A stretch of DNA of 64,000 nt from an uncultured Bacteroidota bacterium (GCA_913047695.1 CAJWUI010000003.1:176799-240798); one strand, 5' to 3'; numbered from the stretch's first letter, positions 56,671-63,972 are shown. The notes: a model not told the origin generated them from the letters alone. Numbers and translations are program-made.

Positions 56671-57849
56671 ATGCAAAAAGACAACTTTAAGTCCCCAGAT
56701 TTCTATGAATTAGATAAACTTTTAACTACTGAACAAATACTGGTTAGGAATTCAGTTAGAGATTGGGTAAAAGAAAACGTTTCTCCAATTATTGAAAATT
56801 ATTTTTTAATTGGCAAATTTCCAAAAAAGTTGATAAAAGGGCTTTCTGAAATTGGTGCGTTTGGTGCAATATTACCACAAAAATGGGGTGGATCAGAATT
56901 GGATTTTGTCTCCTATGGTCTGATGATGCAGGAACTCGAGCGAGGAGATTCTTCGATAAGAGTGCTAAGTTCAATACAAACTTCACTAGTAATGAACTCA
57001 ATTTATAAATACGGTTCTGAAAAACAAAAAAAAAAATATCTAATACCTCTATCAAAAGGTGAATCAATTGGTAGTTTTGGAATGACTGAACCAAATCACG
57101 GTTCTGACCCAAAGTCAATGAATACAAGGTTTGAAGAAAAAGAAGATTTTTTCTTAATAAACGGTTCAAAAATGTGGATTGGACACGCACCTATATGTGA
57201 TGTGGCTATTGTTTGGGCTAAGGGTAAAGAAGATAAATTAGCAGGTTTTATTGTAGACAGAAATACAAAAGGATTTTCAACGCAGGAGATAAAAAATAAG
57301 TTATCCTATAGATCATCTTTGACAGGAGAGCTTGTTTTTCATAATGCGAAAGTCCCAAAAGAAAATTTATTGCATGTGTGTGAAAGTTTTAAAGACTTAT
57401 ACGAATGTTTGAATTTAGCTAGATATGCAGTTTCCTGGGGAGCTTTGGGGATTTCAATGGAATGTTATTTTGTGGCACTTAATTACTCTAAGGAGAGAAA
57501 ACAATTTGGAAAATCTATTTCATCATATCAACTTATACAAAAAAAACTTTCTGATATGTTAACAGAAATAACAAAAGCTCAAATATTTGTTTGGAGATTG
57601 GGTAAATTAATGGACGAAAACCGTGCTTCGTATGCTCAAATTTCCATGGCTAAATTAACAAATATAAAAATGGCATGTGCCGTGGCGAGAAATTCAAGAT
57701 CTATTTTAGGTGGGATGGGAATAACAAATGAATATCCTGTAATGAGGCATCTAATGAATTTAGAAACATTAGTAAGTTATTTAGGTACTGAAGAAATTCA
57801 TACCTTAATATTGGGCAGAGAAATAACAGGTAATTCCGCACTCATTTAA
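56671..57849 (+). CDS. Acyl-CoA dehydrogenase, glutaryl-CoA dehydrogenase-like
   Basis: A 392-aa FAD enzyme oxidising acyl-CoA thioesters. FAD and substrate motifs are GSFGMTEPNHGSDP, MWIGHAP and the C-terminal LGGMGITNEYPVMRHL. The catalytic Glu is in YLGTEEIHTLILGREITG, whose form resembles glutaryl-CoA dehydrogenase (EGTHDIHALILG) more than medium-chain enzymes. If so it serves lysine or tryptophan catabolism. Divergent from the iron operon. Confidence 0.88.
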   Translation: MQKDNFKSPDFYELDKLLTTEQILVRNSVRDWVKENVSPIIENYFLIGKFPKKLIKGLSEIGAFGAILPQKWGGSELDFVSYGLMMQELERGDSSIRVLSSIQTSLVMNSIYKYGSEKQKKKYLIPLSKGESIGSFGMTEPNHGSDPKSMNTRFEEKEDFFLINGSKMWIGHAPICDVAIVWAKGKEDKLAGFIVDRNTKGFSTQEIKNKLSYRSSLTGELVFHNAKVPKENLLHVCESFKDLYECLNLARYAVSWGALGISMECYFVALNYSKERKQFGKSISSYQLIQKKLSDMLTEITKAQIFVWRLGKLMDENRASYAQISMAKLTNIKMACAVARNSRSILGGMGITNEYPVMRHLMNLETLVSYLGTEEIHTLILGREITGNSALI

Positions 57850-58434
57850 TTATTTTTTGATGTTAGTTTGAAAATTAATTTTTAGTAAGACCTCATTTTT
57901 ACGATTTATTATTTTATATGGGGAATCATAGACTAGAATAATTGGGTCACCAACTGCTTCAATTTTGTTTTCTTGTATAATTTCCATTAAGCTTTTTGTA
58001 GCTCTGCGGACTGCCCAATCAAAAGCGTATCCTCCAAAATAATAGGCAATATAGTAACCTGGTTTAGATTTGTAAACCTCTACATTCTCAGATTCTGGTG
58101 TTGGTGAATTATTTTCATCAAATGATTTAGGAAGAACAAACTCCATCATTTCATTGTTTTCATTTGTTCCTAAATGTACTGGGGTTGTCATAGCAATTTT
58201 TTGATCTCTTGAATTTCTTCCTGATATGTATCCAAATAAGGCTCCAAATCCATTTTTTCTGGAAGATCTTATTTTCATAGCTGGAGGATAGAAACGTATT
58301 TCAGCTTCATCTACTTTCTTAATAAGATCAAAACTTTGTGTTTCATATTGTTGAGCCATAGAAATGGATTGATAAAAAATTAGTAAAAATGTTAATGTTT
58401 TGGGTTTCAATTTAAATAATCTTTGATCAATCAA
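57850..58434 (-). CDS. SOUL family haem-binding protein
   Basis: A 194-aa exported protein with signal peptide ending SMAQQ. The SOUL/HEBP fold is recognised by YETQSFDLIKKVDEAEIRFYPP (in part), the FGALFGYISGRNSRDQKIAMTTPV segment and YYIAYYFGGYAFDWAVRRAT. Related proteins bind haem, but its role in bacteria is unclear. Its stop directly abuts the acyl-CoA dehydrogenase stop. Confidence 0.88.
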   Translation of the reverse strand: MIDQRLFKLKPKTLTFLLIFYQSISMAQQYETQSFDLIKKVDEAEIRFYPPAMKIRSSRKNGFGALFGYISGRNSRDQKIAMTTPVHLGTNENNEMMEFVLPKSFDENNSPTPESENVEVYKSKPGYYIAYYFGGYAFDWAVRRATKSLMEIIQENKIEAVGDPIILVYDSPYKIINRKNEVLLKINFQTNIKK

Positions 58435-58501
58435 TTTTTCTAAAGTTAAATATATTATTATCTAGCTTCCTATTATTTTTGCATTCCTTTATATTTATAT
58501 T

Positions 58502-59374
58502 ATGAAAATAAATATTTTCTCTTGCTTTTTATTTTGTTTTCTATTAAAAACAGTTGCTCAAAATAAATTACAACTACAAAAAATTAATTCTGAAAACAAG
58601 CCATGGACTTATGAACGTGTAAATGACCATAAAAACAAATTTAATTTTGTTGTTGTTACTGATAGAACTGGAAGCGAACGTAAAGGGGTTTGGCAAAAGG
58701 GGATAAAGAAAATTAATCTTATGCAGCCAGCTTTCGTTGTAAGTGTTGGAGACTTGATTAATGGTTATACTAAAGATCTTGATACAATTAATGCTGAATG
58801 GGAGGAATTTAATTCGTTTGTAAAAAAACTTGAAATGCCTTTTTTTTATGTTGCAGGAAACCACGATTACACAAATGATGTTATGGAGAATCAATGGTTT
58901 AAAAGATTTGGTTCAGACTACTACCATTTTTTATATAAAAATATACTTTTTATATGCTTGAATTCTGAGCACGGTCATACAGCTTTAAAAGATCCTGACT
59001 TAGGAGAGGAACAAGTTAAATTTGTAGAAAAAATTCTCAGAAAAAATCCAAATGTTGATTGGACAATGATATTTATGCACCAACCTCTTTGGCTTAGAGA
59101 AAGTGGAAAGAATTGGTTAAAAGTTGAAAACCTTCTTAAAGAAAGAAAACACAGTGTTTTCACCGGTCACCATCATAAATATAAATTGTACAACAGGAAT
59201 AAAAGTGATTATTTTGTTCTCGCGACAATGGGTGGTGGGAGTAAATTAAGAGGAAATGAATACGGAGAGTTCGATCATTTTATGTTCATAACCATGACTG
59301 AAAAAGGTCCTTATTTTTCAAACCTTAAGCTTGATGGAATTGAAGATAAGAATATCGGAAAAGAAAATAGATAA
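58502..59374 (+). CDS. Secreted calcineurin-like metallophosphoesterase
   Basis: A 290-aa exported phosphoesterase with signal peptide ending TVAQN. Metal-binding motifs appear in order: NFVVVTDRTG (Asp), VVSVGDLINGY (GD), YVAGNHDY (GNHD), IFMHQPLW and VFTGHHHKYKL (GHHH). The phosphate-ester substrate is unknown. A TATTTTTG (TAnnTTTG) element lies 20 bases before the ATG. Confidence 0.9.
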   Translation: MKINIFSCFLFCFLLKTVAQNKLQLQKINSENKPWTYERVNDHKNKFNFVVVTDRTGSERKGVWQKGIKKINLMQPAFVVSVGDLINGYTKDLDTINAEWEEFNSFVKKLEMPFFYVAGNHDYTNDVMENQWFKRFGSDYYHFLYKNILFICLNSEHGHTALKDPDLGEEQVKFVEKILRKNPNVDWTMIFMHQPLWLRESGKNWLKVENLLKERKHSVFTGHHHKYKLYNRNKSDYFVLATMGGGSKLRGNEYGEFDHFMFITMTEKGPYFSNLKLDGIEDKNIGKENR

Positions 59375-59648
59375 ATTATCAAGACAAAGCCAATTAAATA
59401 ATGTAATAAAAAAATTAACTGAAAACAGAGATAACTTATCTAACAAACCACCGACCAATTGTTCACACAAAAACAAACATAAATGTTTGATACATTTCAA
59501 GCTATTAAAGTAAACCAAACCTTGATTAAAAAAGGATTGGGTCTTAATACTCAAATTCAACCAAAAAGAAAGTTATTAATGGAATAATATTTATTATTAT
59601 TAATAAAGATGTCCTCTTTCGAATCAATCTCTCCATATCACTAAATCT
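59375..59648. other. Gap without a supported gene
   Basis: A 60-codon frame at 59331-59513 overlaps the phosphoesterase end and starts with TTG. It is lysine/asparagine-rich and unconvincing. Nothing else was seen on either strand up to the terminator. Confidence 0.4.
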
Positions 59649-59675
59649 AAAAAAGCCCCCTCGTTTAAAGGGGGT
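59649..59675 (-). terminator. Rho-independent terminator of the gene at 59699-60382
   Basis: CCCCCT at 59656-59661 and AGGGGG at 5969-74 of the 596xx block (59669-59674) form a six-base GC-rich stem with a 7-base loop. On the minus strand a T run (plus-strand A at 59649-59654) follows one base later. It lies 24 bases after the minus-strand stop. Confidence 0.7.
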
Positions 59676-59698
59676 GAAATTTATGTTTTAAAAAAAAA

Positions 59699-60382
59699 TT
59701 AATATGTTTTTAGATCACTAAACATATAATCTCTAACTCTTTCCCCTCCTCTTTTTCTCAAGAGGTCAACGAATTCTGTCTGCTTCTGTAACTTATCATA
59801 AAGCATGATATGATCTTGTAGATTTTTACCTGACAATCCTACCCAATGAGTTGCACCCTCGCCAGGATTATTAACATCATAAGTTCCGAAAGCAACCCAT
59901 CTTCCCTCAAATTCTTTTTTGTATTTACTGACAATTTTATCGTGTACCTCTTTAAATTGCTTTTGATTTTTGACTTTGTAGTCCCAAATATGCACCCATT
60001 TGTAATCTTCATTTGTTCCTTGGTGGTTGCTAAGAACTCTACCTGAATAGGATTCTCCGTACTCTTCAACATAATTGTCCATTTGAGCCCACCATAGTGG
60101 TGCCTTTTCTTGGATATTAGTCCCTTCCCATAGATCTTCTCCCATTTCCCAATACCAAACAAATCTGTGAGTCATGCCATTGTCAGCACCTTTTCCAAGG
60201 ACTTGAAGAGCAAATCCCCCTTTATTAGGTTTCATATCTGCACAACAGGTTTCATATGCTTGCTCCATCTTTTTCTCAGAAAAATCTTTTGCTTTTACCT
60301 CTTGAACATTAAATATCATTGTTTGTGCTGAGACAAATATAGAAATTAGAAATAAGGGAATTAAATAATGTATTTTTTTCAT
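59699..60382 (-). CDS. Secreted protein of unknown function, possibly two ferredoxin-like repeats
   Basis: A 227-aa exported protein with signal peptide ending VSAQ. It is rich in Trp and aromatic residues (MTHRFVWYWEMGEDLWEG in part, KWVHIWDYKVKN, WVAFGTYDV, THWVGLSG). The alternation of short beta strands with helices such as KQFKEVHDKIV and NLQDHIMLYDKLQ suggests a dimeric alpha/beta-barrel type fold in two copies. Two adjacent Cys (CCADMKP) are unusual for a mature exported protein here. No family name can be given. Its promoter region is nearly duplicated upstream of the next gene. Confidence 0.75.
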   Translation of the reverse strand: MKKIHYLIPLFLISIFVSAQTMIFNVQEVKAKDFSEKKMEQAYETCCADMKPNKGGFALQVLGKGADNGMTHRFVWYWEMGEDLWEGTNIQEKAPLWWAQMDNYVEEYGESYSGRVLSNHQGTNEDYKWVHIWDYKVKNQKQFKEVHDKIVSKYKKEFEGRWVAFGTYDVNNPGEGATHWVGLSGKNLQDHIMLYDKLQKQTEFVDLLRKRGGERVRDYMFSDLKTY

Positions 60383-60445
60383 TTAAATTGATTTATGATT
60401 AATAATGTTCAATATACAAATTACTCCCTGAACATAGTGAAGAGG
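60383..60445 (-). promoter_or_regulatory. Promoter/leader region A, near-duplicate of 60970-61033
   Basis: About three quarters of positions agree with the leader of the neighbouring minus-strand gene over 63 bases, counted from each start codon. Shared core blocks include CCTCTTCA, TTCAGGGA, TAATTTGTAT and ATTATTAA. TAATTTG (plus 60417-60423) is a likely -7-type element. Confidence 0.5.
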
Positions 60446-60465
60446 TTATGCCGATGATTTAAATA

Positions 60466-60969
60466 TTATTTTTTTAAGTACACATCATAGACATCGTGTT
60501 GAAAATTATATTCAGAATCAGCAGTTAAAACGTAGCCAAATCCAACACCCATAACATCATTTAGATATTTGTACTTTTCACTAGATGTCCTAAAACGCCA
60601 GTGTGTTTGAAATTTTAATGATTCAAAAGTTTCGGTAACATAATTAAAAACGCCTGTAGCTTTACAGTATATTTTTTCATTTTCTTCGGTTAATAAAACT
60701 AGGTCAATATCCAAATCAGCAAAAGTTTTCCCGTTTTCCTCGTGATAAAGTGGAAAATCTCCACCAATTGGAAGAACCTTTCCTTTGATAATTCCCTCAA
60801 AAACTCCTTTCGTATAGGGCGCGTAGATAGATTTCAAATTTAAATACTCTCCGACAGAGGATTGGTATTCCCCAATAGCTGCTTTAATTGAGAAAAGTTT
60901 TTCACCCTTAATTTTTTGTCCAAATAAAATTATCGGGAAAAAAACGAAAATAAAAATTAGTTTTCTCAT
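60466..60969 (-). CDS. Secreted DUF3237 (UPF0311)-like protein
   Basis: A 167-aa exported protein, signal peptide ending ILFGQ. The beta-barrel pattern GVFEGIIKGKVLPIGGDFPLY, FADLDIDLVLLTEENEKIY (in part), the THWRFRTSSEKYKYLNDVMGVG segment and the terminal HDVYDVYLKK match DUF3237 proteins (FRTAP.FETgd..y.WLN...VG......VYDVYEV). Function of the family is unknown. It lies just upstream of the gene at 59699-60382 and has its own similar leader, so the two may be co-regulated. Confidence 0.7.
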   Translation of the reverse strand: MRKLIFIFVFFPIILFGQKIKGEKLFSIKAAIGEYQSSVGEYLNLKSIYAPYTKGVFEGIIKGKVLPIGGDFPLYHEENGKTFADLDIDLVLLTEENEKIYCKATGVFNYVTETFESLKFQTHWRFRTSSEKYKYLNDVMGVGFGYVLTADSEYNFQHDVYDVYLKK

Positions 60970-61033
60970 TGTTAGTAGATTTATAGTTAATAATAACCAA
61001 CATACAAATTAGTCCCTGAATTTAATGAAGAGG
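60970..61033 (-). promoter_or_regulatory. Promoter/leader region B, near-duplicate of 60383-60445
   Basis: The counterpart of region A, with the same order of CCTCTTCA, TTCAGGGA, TAATTTGTAT and ATTATTAA blocks. The TAATTTG element lies at plus 61005-61011, 35 bases from the start codon, against 34 in region A. Confidence 0.5.
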
Positions 61034-61353
61034 ATGATATCACAATACGGATACTTAGAATGGATATTGATACGGGTTCAGATTAATATTACAAGATTGG
61101 TACACTAAAAAACTTCCAAACGACCTATTATTTAGTCAGATTATATATTCTTAATTAGAGAAAAATCCTAGTACGTACAAAAGGGTATAAGAGGGGGTTA
61201 TTGATTATCTCTTTTTATTTATATTTACATGCTTATTTTATAGGTTTATAGAGTAGCATACTTTAAAGATTTATGCAATTTTATATTCAAATGACTACCA
61301 AAAAAACTAGTCAGATTTTAAAAACCTCTGTTAACCCCTATAAATAGCGCCAT
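61034..61353. other. Gap before tRNA-Asn without a supported gene
   Basis: AT-rich DNA with no frame of coding character on either strand. It should hold the tRNA-Asn promoter, but no clear TTTG/TAnnTTTG pair was found. Confidence 0.4.
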
Positions 61354-61427
61354 TCCTCCTTAGCTCAGTTGGTTAGAGCATCTGACTGTTAATCAGAGGG
61401 TCCTTGGTTCGAGCCCAAGAGGGGGAG
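61354..61427 (+). tRNA. tRNA-Asn(GTT)
   Basis: The acceptor TCCTCCT pairs with AGGGGGA including one T-G pair. The D-arm is TAGCTCAGTTGGTTAGAGCA, the anticodon stem TCTGA/TCAGA encloses CTGTTAA with anticodon GTT, and the T-loop is GGTTCGAGCCC. The discriminator is G and CCA is not encoded. A decayed phage-like island follows, as is common for tRNA attachment sites. Confidence 0.96.
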
Positions 61428-61479
61428 CAACTTGTTGAGTCCTACTAATAAAGGGCTTACAGCATAAAAGTAAAACTGT

Positions 61480-61497
61480 GTACTCAAATATGTACTC
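61480..61497 (+). repeat. GTACTC direct repeat pair downstream of tRNA-Asn
   Basis: GTACTCAA occurs at 61480-61487 and 61492-61499 in the same direction, 12 bases apart. It resembles the GTACCT repeats found at sdhA and at 52.8-53.0 kb and may be an integrase arm-site relic. Confidence 0.4.
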
Positions 61498-61546
61498 AAT
61501 AATAATCTTAATTTGTGTAACCGTAACACTAACATTTTAAACTGAG

Positions 61547-61574
61547 CCCCTGTAAATCAGGGGTTTATTTTTTT
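61547..61574 (+). terminator. Rho-independent terminator downstream of tRNA-Asn
   Basis: CCCCTG at 61547-61552 pairs with CAGGGG at 61558-61563 across loop TAAAT, followed by TTTATTTTTTT. It is 120 bases after the tRNA. Confidence 0.8.
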
Positions 61575-61869
61575 ATGCCTGAAAAGGATCTATTTTATAC
61601 TCATTTTTAACAACCACTTTACCAGTATTATGGTCTCTCTCCATTACATTTATTGTAAAAGGTTCATCAAAGTTATTTTTCTCTTCTTCTATTACCGTAG
61701 CCTATAATCTGGGTAATGTATATTGAAGTGCTATTTGCAATAGTTTAATTCTTTGATTTGTGTTGAGGTCTTTAATGTCTATTGAATCTACAATACCTTG
61801 TATTAAATTCTCAAGGTTACTTCTAACTTTAGCTCTAACTCTATTTGGTGTTCCTGTTGTTCTACCCAT
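61573..61869 (-). pseudogene. Phage-type mini-gene interrupted by one amber codon
   Basis: From ATG 61869 the frame reads MGRTTGTPNRVRAKVR..NLENLIQGIVDSI..NQRIKLLQIALQYTLPRL, then TAG at 61704-61702. It continues without shift as ATVIEEEKNNFDEPFTINVMERD..NTGKVVVKNEY to TAA 61573. The whole is 98 codons. The N-terminal MGRxxGTPN start and the Y(T)LPRLQ stretch resemble small proteins common in Bacteroidota phages and islands. A single C-to-T change from CAG (Gln) would explain the stop. Either it is a nonsense pseudogene or a suppressed codon. Confidence 0.6.
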
Positions 61870-61886
61870 ACTTTTTATATTTTAGT
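61865..61886 (-). repeat. 22-base repeat covering leader and start codon, copy 1
   Basis: Identical to 62148-62169. On the minus strand it begins ACTAAAATATAAAAAGTATG and contains the start codon of the amber-interrupted gene. The A-rich leader probably serves as its ribosome-loading region. Confidence 0.8.
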
Positions 61887-61941
61887 AATCCTGCTATCGT
61901 TTCATTAAAAATTAATAATTTTATTTATATAAATATTTGAT

Positions 61942-62031
61942 ATGTGTAATTGTGATTGTTCCCCTTGTAAAGAATTAGACTGTTCAGCGTGTATTTGCGA
62001 ACCCTGTAGTTGTTCTCCTTGTGATTGTTAG
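61942..62031 (+). CDS. 29-residue cysteine-rich mini-protein, metallothionein-like
   Basis: ATG 61942 to TAG 62029-62031. Cysteines are at 2, 4, 6, 9, 14, 17, 19, 22, 24, 27 and 29, that is 11 of 29 residues in CxC and CxxC patterns. The two ends mirror each other (CNCDCSPC and CSCSPCDC), and the repeated SPC unit uses TCC in one copy and TCT in the other, a synonymous change that hints at coding constraint. It has no aromatic residues. The composition fits a metal-thiolate cluster peptide. It overlaps the out-of-frame tail of a pseudogene on the other strand, and such a short frame can be accidental. Confidence 0.4.
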   Translation: MCNCDCSPCKELDCSACICEPCSCSPCDC

Positions 62032-62152
62032 TTCATCTTTAAAAAATTCTTGTACTTTATTTTTTAGGCTTTCTTCTTTTCGTTTTAATGTCTAGTGCTT
62101 TTTCAAGATCTCTCTCTGCTAACTTGTTGAGTGTTCCTGATGTACTTCCCAT
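61984..62152 (-). pseudogene. Second MGST-type mini-gene, broken by a one-base insertion
   Basis: From ATG 62152 the frame reads MGSTSGTLNKLAERDLEKALD then IKTKRRKPKK and stops at 62057. Removing one A after GAC gives LKRKEESLKNKVQEFFKDEL, a natural helical continuation; in that frame the stop is at 61984. The first residues and the leader resemble the amber-interrupted gene 280 bases away, so the two are related. Confidence 0.5.
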
Positions 62153-62169
62153 ACTTTTTATATTTTAGT
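62148..62169 (-). repeat. 22-base repeat covering leader and start codon, copy 2
   Basis: Exact copy of 61865-61886. It contains the start codon of the frameshifted mini-gene. Confidence 0.8.
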
Positions 62170-62172
62170 TAT

Positions 62173-62259
62173 ATGAATAAAAAAGGGTTGATTTTAATTG
62201 GTATTACTGTTTTACTTGCAGTTCTCTTAAATCTTTACAATAAAGGTTACTTTAGTTGA
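62173..62259 (+). CDS. 28-residue single-helix membrane peptide
   Basis: It reads MNKKGLILIGITVLLAVLLN, then LYNKGYFS. A short basic start precedes one hydrophobic helix, typical of tiny phage or toxin-like membrane peptides. Its stop TGA shares a base with the next ATG (TGATG at 62257-62261), indicating coupled translation. The function is unknown. Confidence 0.4.
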   Translation: MNKKGLILIGITVLLAVLLNLYNKGYFS

Positions 62260-62365
62260 TGATTGAAGTCCCCCTCTACCCTAATGGTTATCCTTGTAAA
62301 TGCTCTGGAGCTTGTGACTATTCTAAAAACATTTGAAAATGCTGGTAAACCTACTTCTATAGATT
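62259..62365 (+). pseudogene. Frameshifted mini-gene running into the DUF418 start
   Basis: ATG 62259 reads MIEVPLYPNGYPCKCSGAC, then DYSKNI and stop at 62336. Removing one A from the AAAAA run gives SKTFENAGKPTSIDYETYVKK, a natural continuation that runs into the first codons of the DUF418 gene. The CKCSGAC motif may bind a metal. The pattern suggests an inactivated phage-type gene whose 3' end was cut at the DUF418 junction. Confidence 0.4.
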
Positions 62366-63553
62366 ATGAAACCTACGTTAAAAAACAGAATTCATTCGCT
62401 CGACTTGCTTCGTGGGTTCGCTGTTTTGGGAATTCTGATCATGAATATAACTTCTTTTTCTCAAATCGGTATAGCTTATATGAATCCCACAATTAGTGAT
62501 GGGTTAGAAGGCTACAACCAATATTTTCATACCTTCAACTACATTTTTGCTGATACTCGATTTATGTCTATTTTCTCAATACTTTTTGGTGCAGGTGTGG
62601 TTTTATTCACGCAAAGAATAGAAGCGAAAGGCAAACGAGTTAATGTATTGCATTACAAAAGAATGTTTTGGCTTTTGGTTTTTGGTTTAATCCATGCCTA
62701 TTTCATTTGGGCTGGAGATATACTAGTGGCCTATGCAATTTGTGGAAGTTTGGTTTTCTTTTTCAGAAAAAAGTCAATTTGGAAACTTTTTATGTTAGCA
62801 GTTATCCTGTTTTTAGTTCCTATAAGTTTAAATTTTATGACTTATTACGGAATGCCAACGGCAGAGCTAGATAGTACTTTTGCTTTCTTTTACCCATCTG
62901 CAGAGGAGATTGCATCCCAAACCCAAGCAATGCGCGGCTCCTATTATAAACAAATGCCACTTAGAGTGGATGATGCAATACAAATTCAAACTATTGTTTT
63001 TGTTATTGAAATGTTTTGGCGTTCATGTGCCATGATGTTTTTAGGGATGATTTTATATCGAAAGGGCATTCTGTCAGCTGAAAAATCCACAGTATACTAT
63101 GGAAAGTTAATATGGTTAGGATTTATACCGGGATTGATAATTTCTGTAATTGGTTTAAACCAAATGTATGCCTCCGAATGGAACGCAGCTTACGTACTGA
63201 ATATTGGTGCGAATTACAAATTTGTATCTGGTCTTTTCATGGCATTAGGCTATATTGGATTGGTCATTTGGTGTTATAAAAAAGGAATATTAAAAAAATT
63301 TCAAAATCGATTACAAGCCGCTGGCCGGATGGCATTTACTAACTATATAGGTATGTCTGTAATTTGTACACTCATTTTTAATGGTCATGGATTAGGGCTT
63401 TTCGGTATGTTTGACAGATTACAGCAGTTTATAATTGTAATATCTGTCTGGGCTTTAATTTTGATACTTTCTCCTTTAGTTTTAAAAAATTATAGATTTG
63501 GGCCATTAGAATGGATGTGGAGAAAATTGACTTATTTTTCATTGACAAATTGA
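62366..63553 (+). CDS. DUF418 family membrane protein
   Basis: A 395-aa inner-membrane protein with about nine to ten TM helices. It begins RIHSLDLLRGFAVLGILIMNI, quoted as LDLLRGFAVLGILIMN, the hallmark of this family. It ends with the DUF418 C-terminal half: GRMAFTNYIGMSVICTLIF, LQQFIIVISVWALIL and the FGPLEWMWRKLTY signature. It is thought to act in transport, with no known substrate. Its ATG lies at the edge of the decayed island. Confidence 0.92.
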   Translation: MKPTLKNRIHSLDLLRGFAVLGILIMNITSFSQIGIAYMNPTISDGLEGYNQYFHTFNYIFADTRFMSIFSILFGAGVVLFTQRIEAKGKRVNVLHYKRMFWLLVFGLIHAYFIWAGDILVAYAICGSLVFFFRKKSIWKLFMLAVILFLVPISLNFMTYYGMPTAELDSTFAFFYPSAEEIASQTQAMRGSYYKQMPLRVDDAIQIQTIVFVIEMFWRSCAMMFLGMILYRKGILSAEKSTVYYGKLIWLGFIPGLIISVIGLNQMYASEWNAAYVLNIGANYKFVSGLFMALGYIGLVIWCYKKGILKKFQNRLQAAGRMAFTNYIGMSVICTLIFNGHGLGLFGMFDRLQQFIIVISVWALILILSPLVLKNYRFGPLEWMWRKLTYFSLTN

Positions 63554-63972
63554 ATAAGATAGAATATCAATTTAAGCCAGCTAGGGATGGTTTTGTAGAA
63601 TGGTTTTTTCTTGAGGTAGATAGGTTGTGTGTATAGATATAATCCAAATTCAAAAAGTATCAAAAAATAGCCAAAAATGACCAAAAATGACCAAAAATGA
63701 GTCAAAATCGATAAAAAACGGCCAAAAAGTGACAAAAAAAGGTATTTTTTGATTTTAGTGGTTGATCGGATTTTCTTTACTTATTTTATCAATATTATAG
63801 TGTTTCTGAGGTGCTTACCATATATCATTTACAGAAAGTGATTTTGTTGGGAATAGATGATTGAGAGAGATTGGGTCTATAATCCCTTTTCTATTAAAGC
63901 TGTAGCGTGAGGTTAGATATGTAATCAAATCTCTCTATCTTGGTGGCATTATTCATTACTAATCGATTAACA
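63554..63972. other. Gap with short tandem repeats, no supported gene
   Basis: No coding frame of natural composition was seen. A minus frame at 63532-63735 merely reads through the tandem repeat. The right part contains no recognised RNA or promoter. Confidence 0.4.
63671..63700. repeat. Three perfect tandem copies of CCAAAAATGA
   Basis: Three head-to-tail 10-base units, flanked on both sides by degenerate units (TCAAAAAATAG before; GTCAAAATCGA, GGCCAAAAAGTGA after) so that the array covers about 63658-63735. A 10-base period matches one DNA turn with phased A-tracts. Confidence 0.7.

Larger units (their letters stand above)
61428..62365. mobile_element. Decayed phage-like or integrative-element remnant next to tRNA-Asn
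   Basis: Between tRNA-Asn and the DUF418 gene lie a GTACTC repeat pair, a terminator, two broken MG[RS]T-type mini-genes with identical leaders, a Cys-rich mini-ORF and a stop-start-coupled mini-gene pair. No integrase, capsid or replication gene remains. The tRNA-adjacent position and the small, broken, phage-style genes suggest an old insertion. No duplicated tRNA 3' end marking the far border was seen. Confidence 0.45.

Noticed and set aside
56789..57190. 133-codon minus-strand frame
   Set aside because: Antisense shadow of the acyl-CoA dehydrogenase gene.
59331..59513. 60-codon frame overlapping the phosphoesterase end
   Set aside because: TTG start inside another gene and Lys/Asn-rich composition without pattern; kept only as part of a gap note.
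62263..62496. 77-codon plus-strand frame as an independent gene
   Set aside because: Only its middle (TFENAGKPTSIDYETYVKK) looks natural, and that belongs to the frameshifted mini-gene; the rest is a shadow of DUF418.
63532..63735. 67-codon minus-strand frame
   Set aside because: Its aromatic-rich sequence comes from translating the tandem repeat; it also overlaps the DUF418 end.
63671..63735. CRISPR array
   Set aside because: Units of 10 bases without spacers, and no cas genes; it is a simple tandem repeat.
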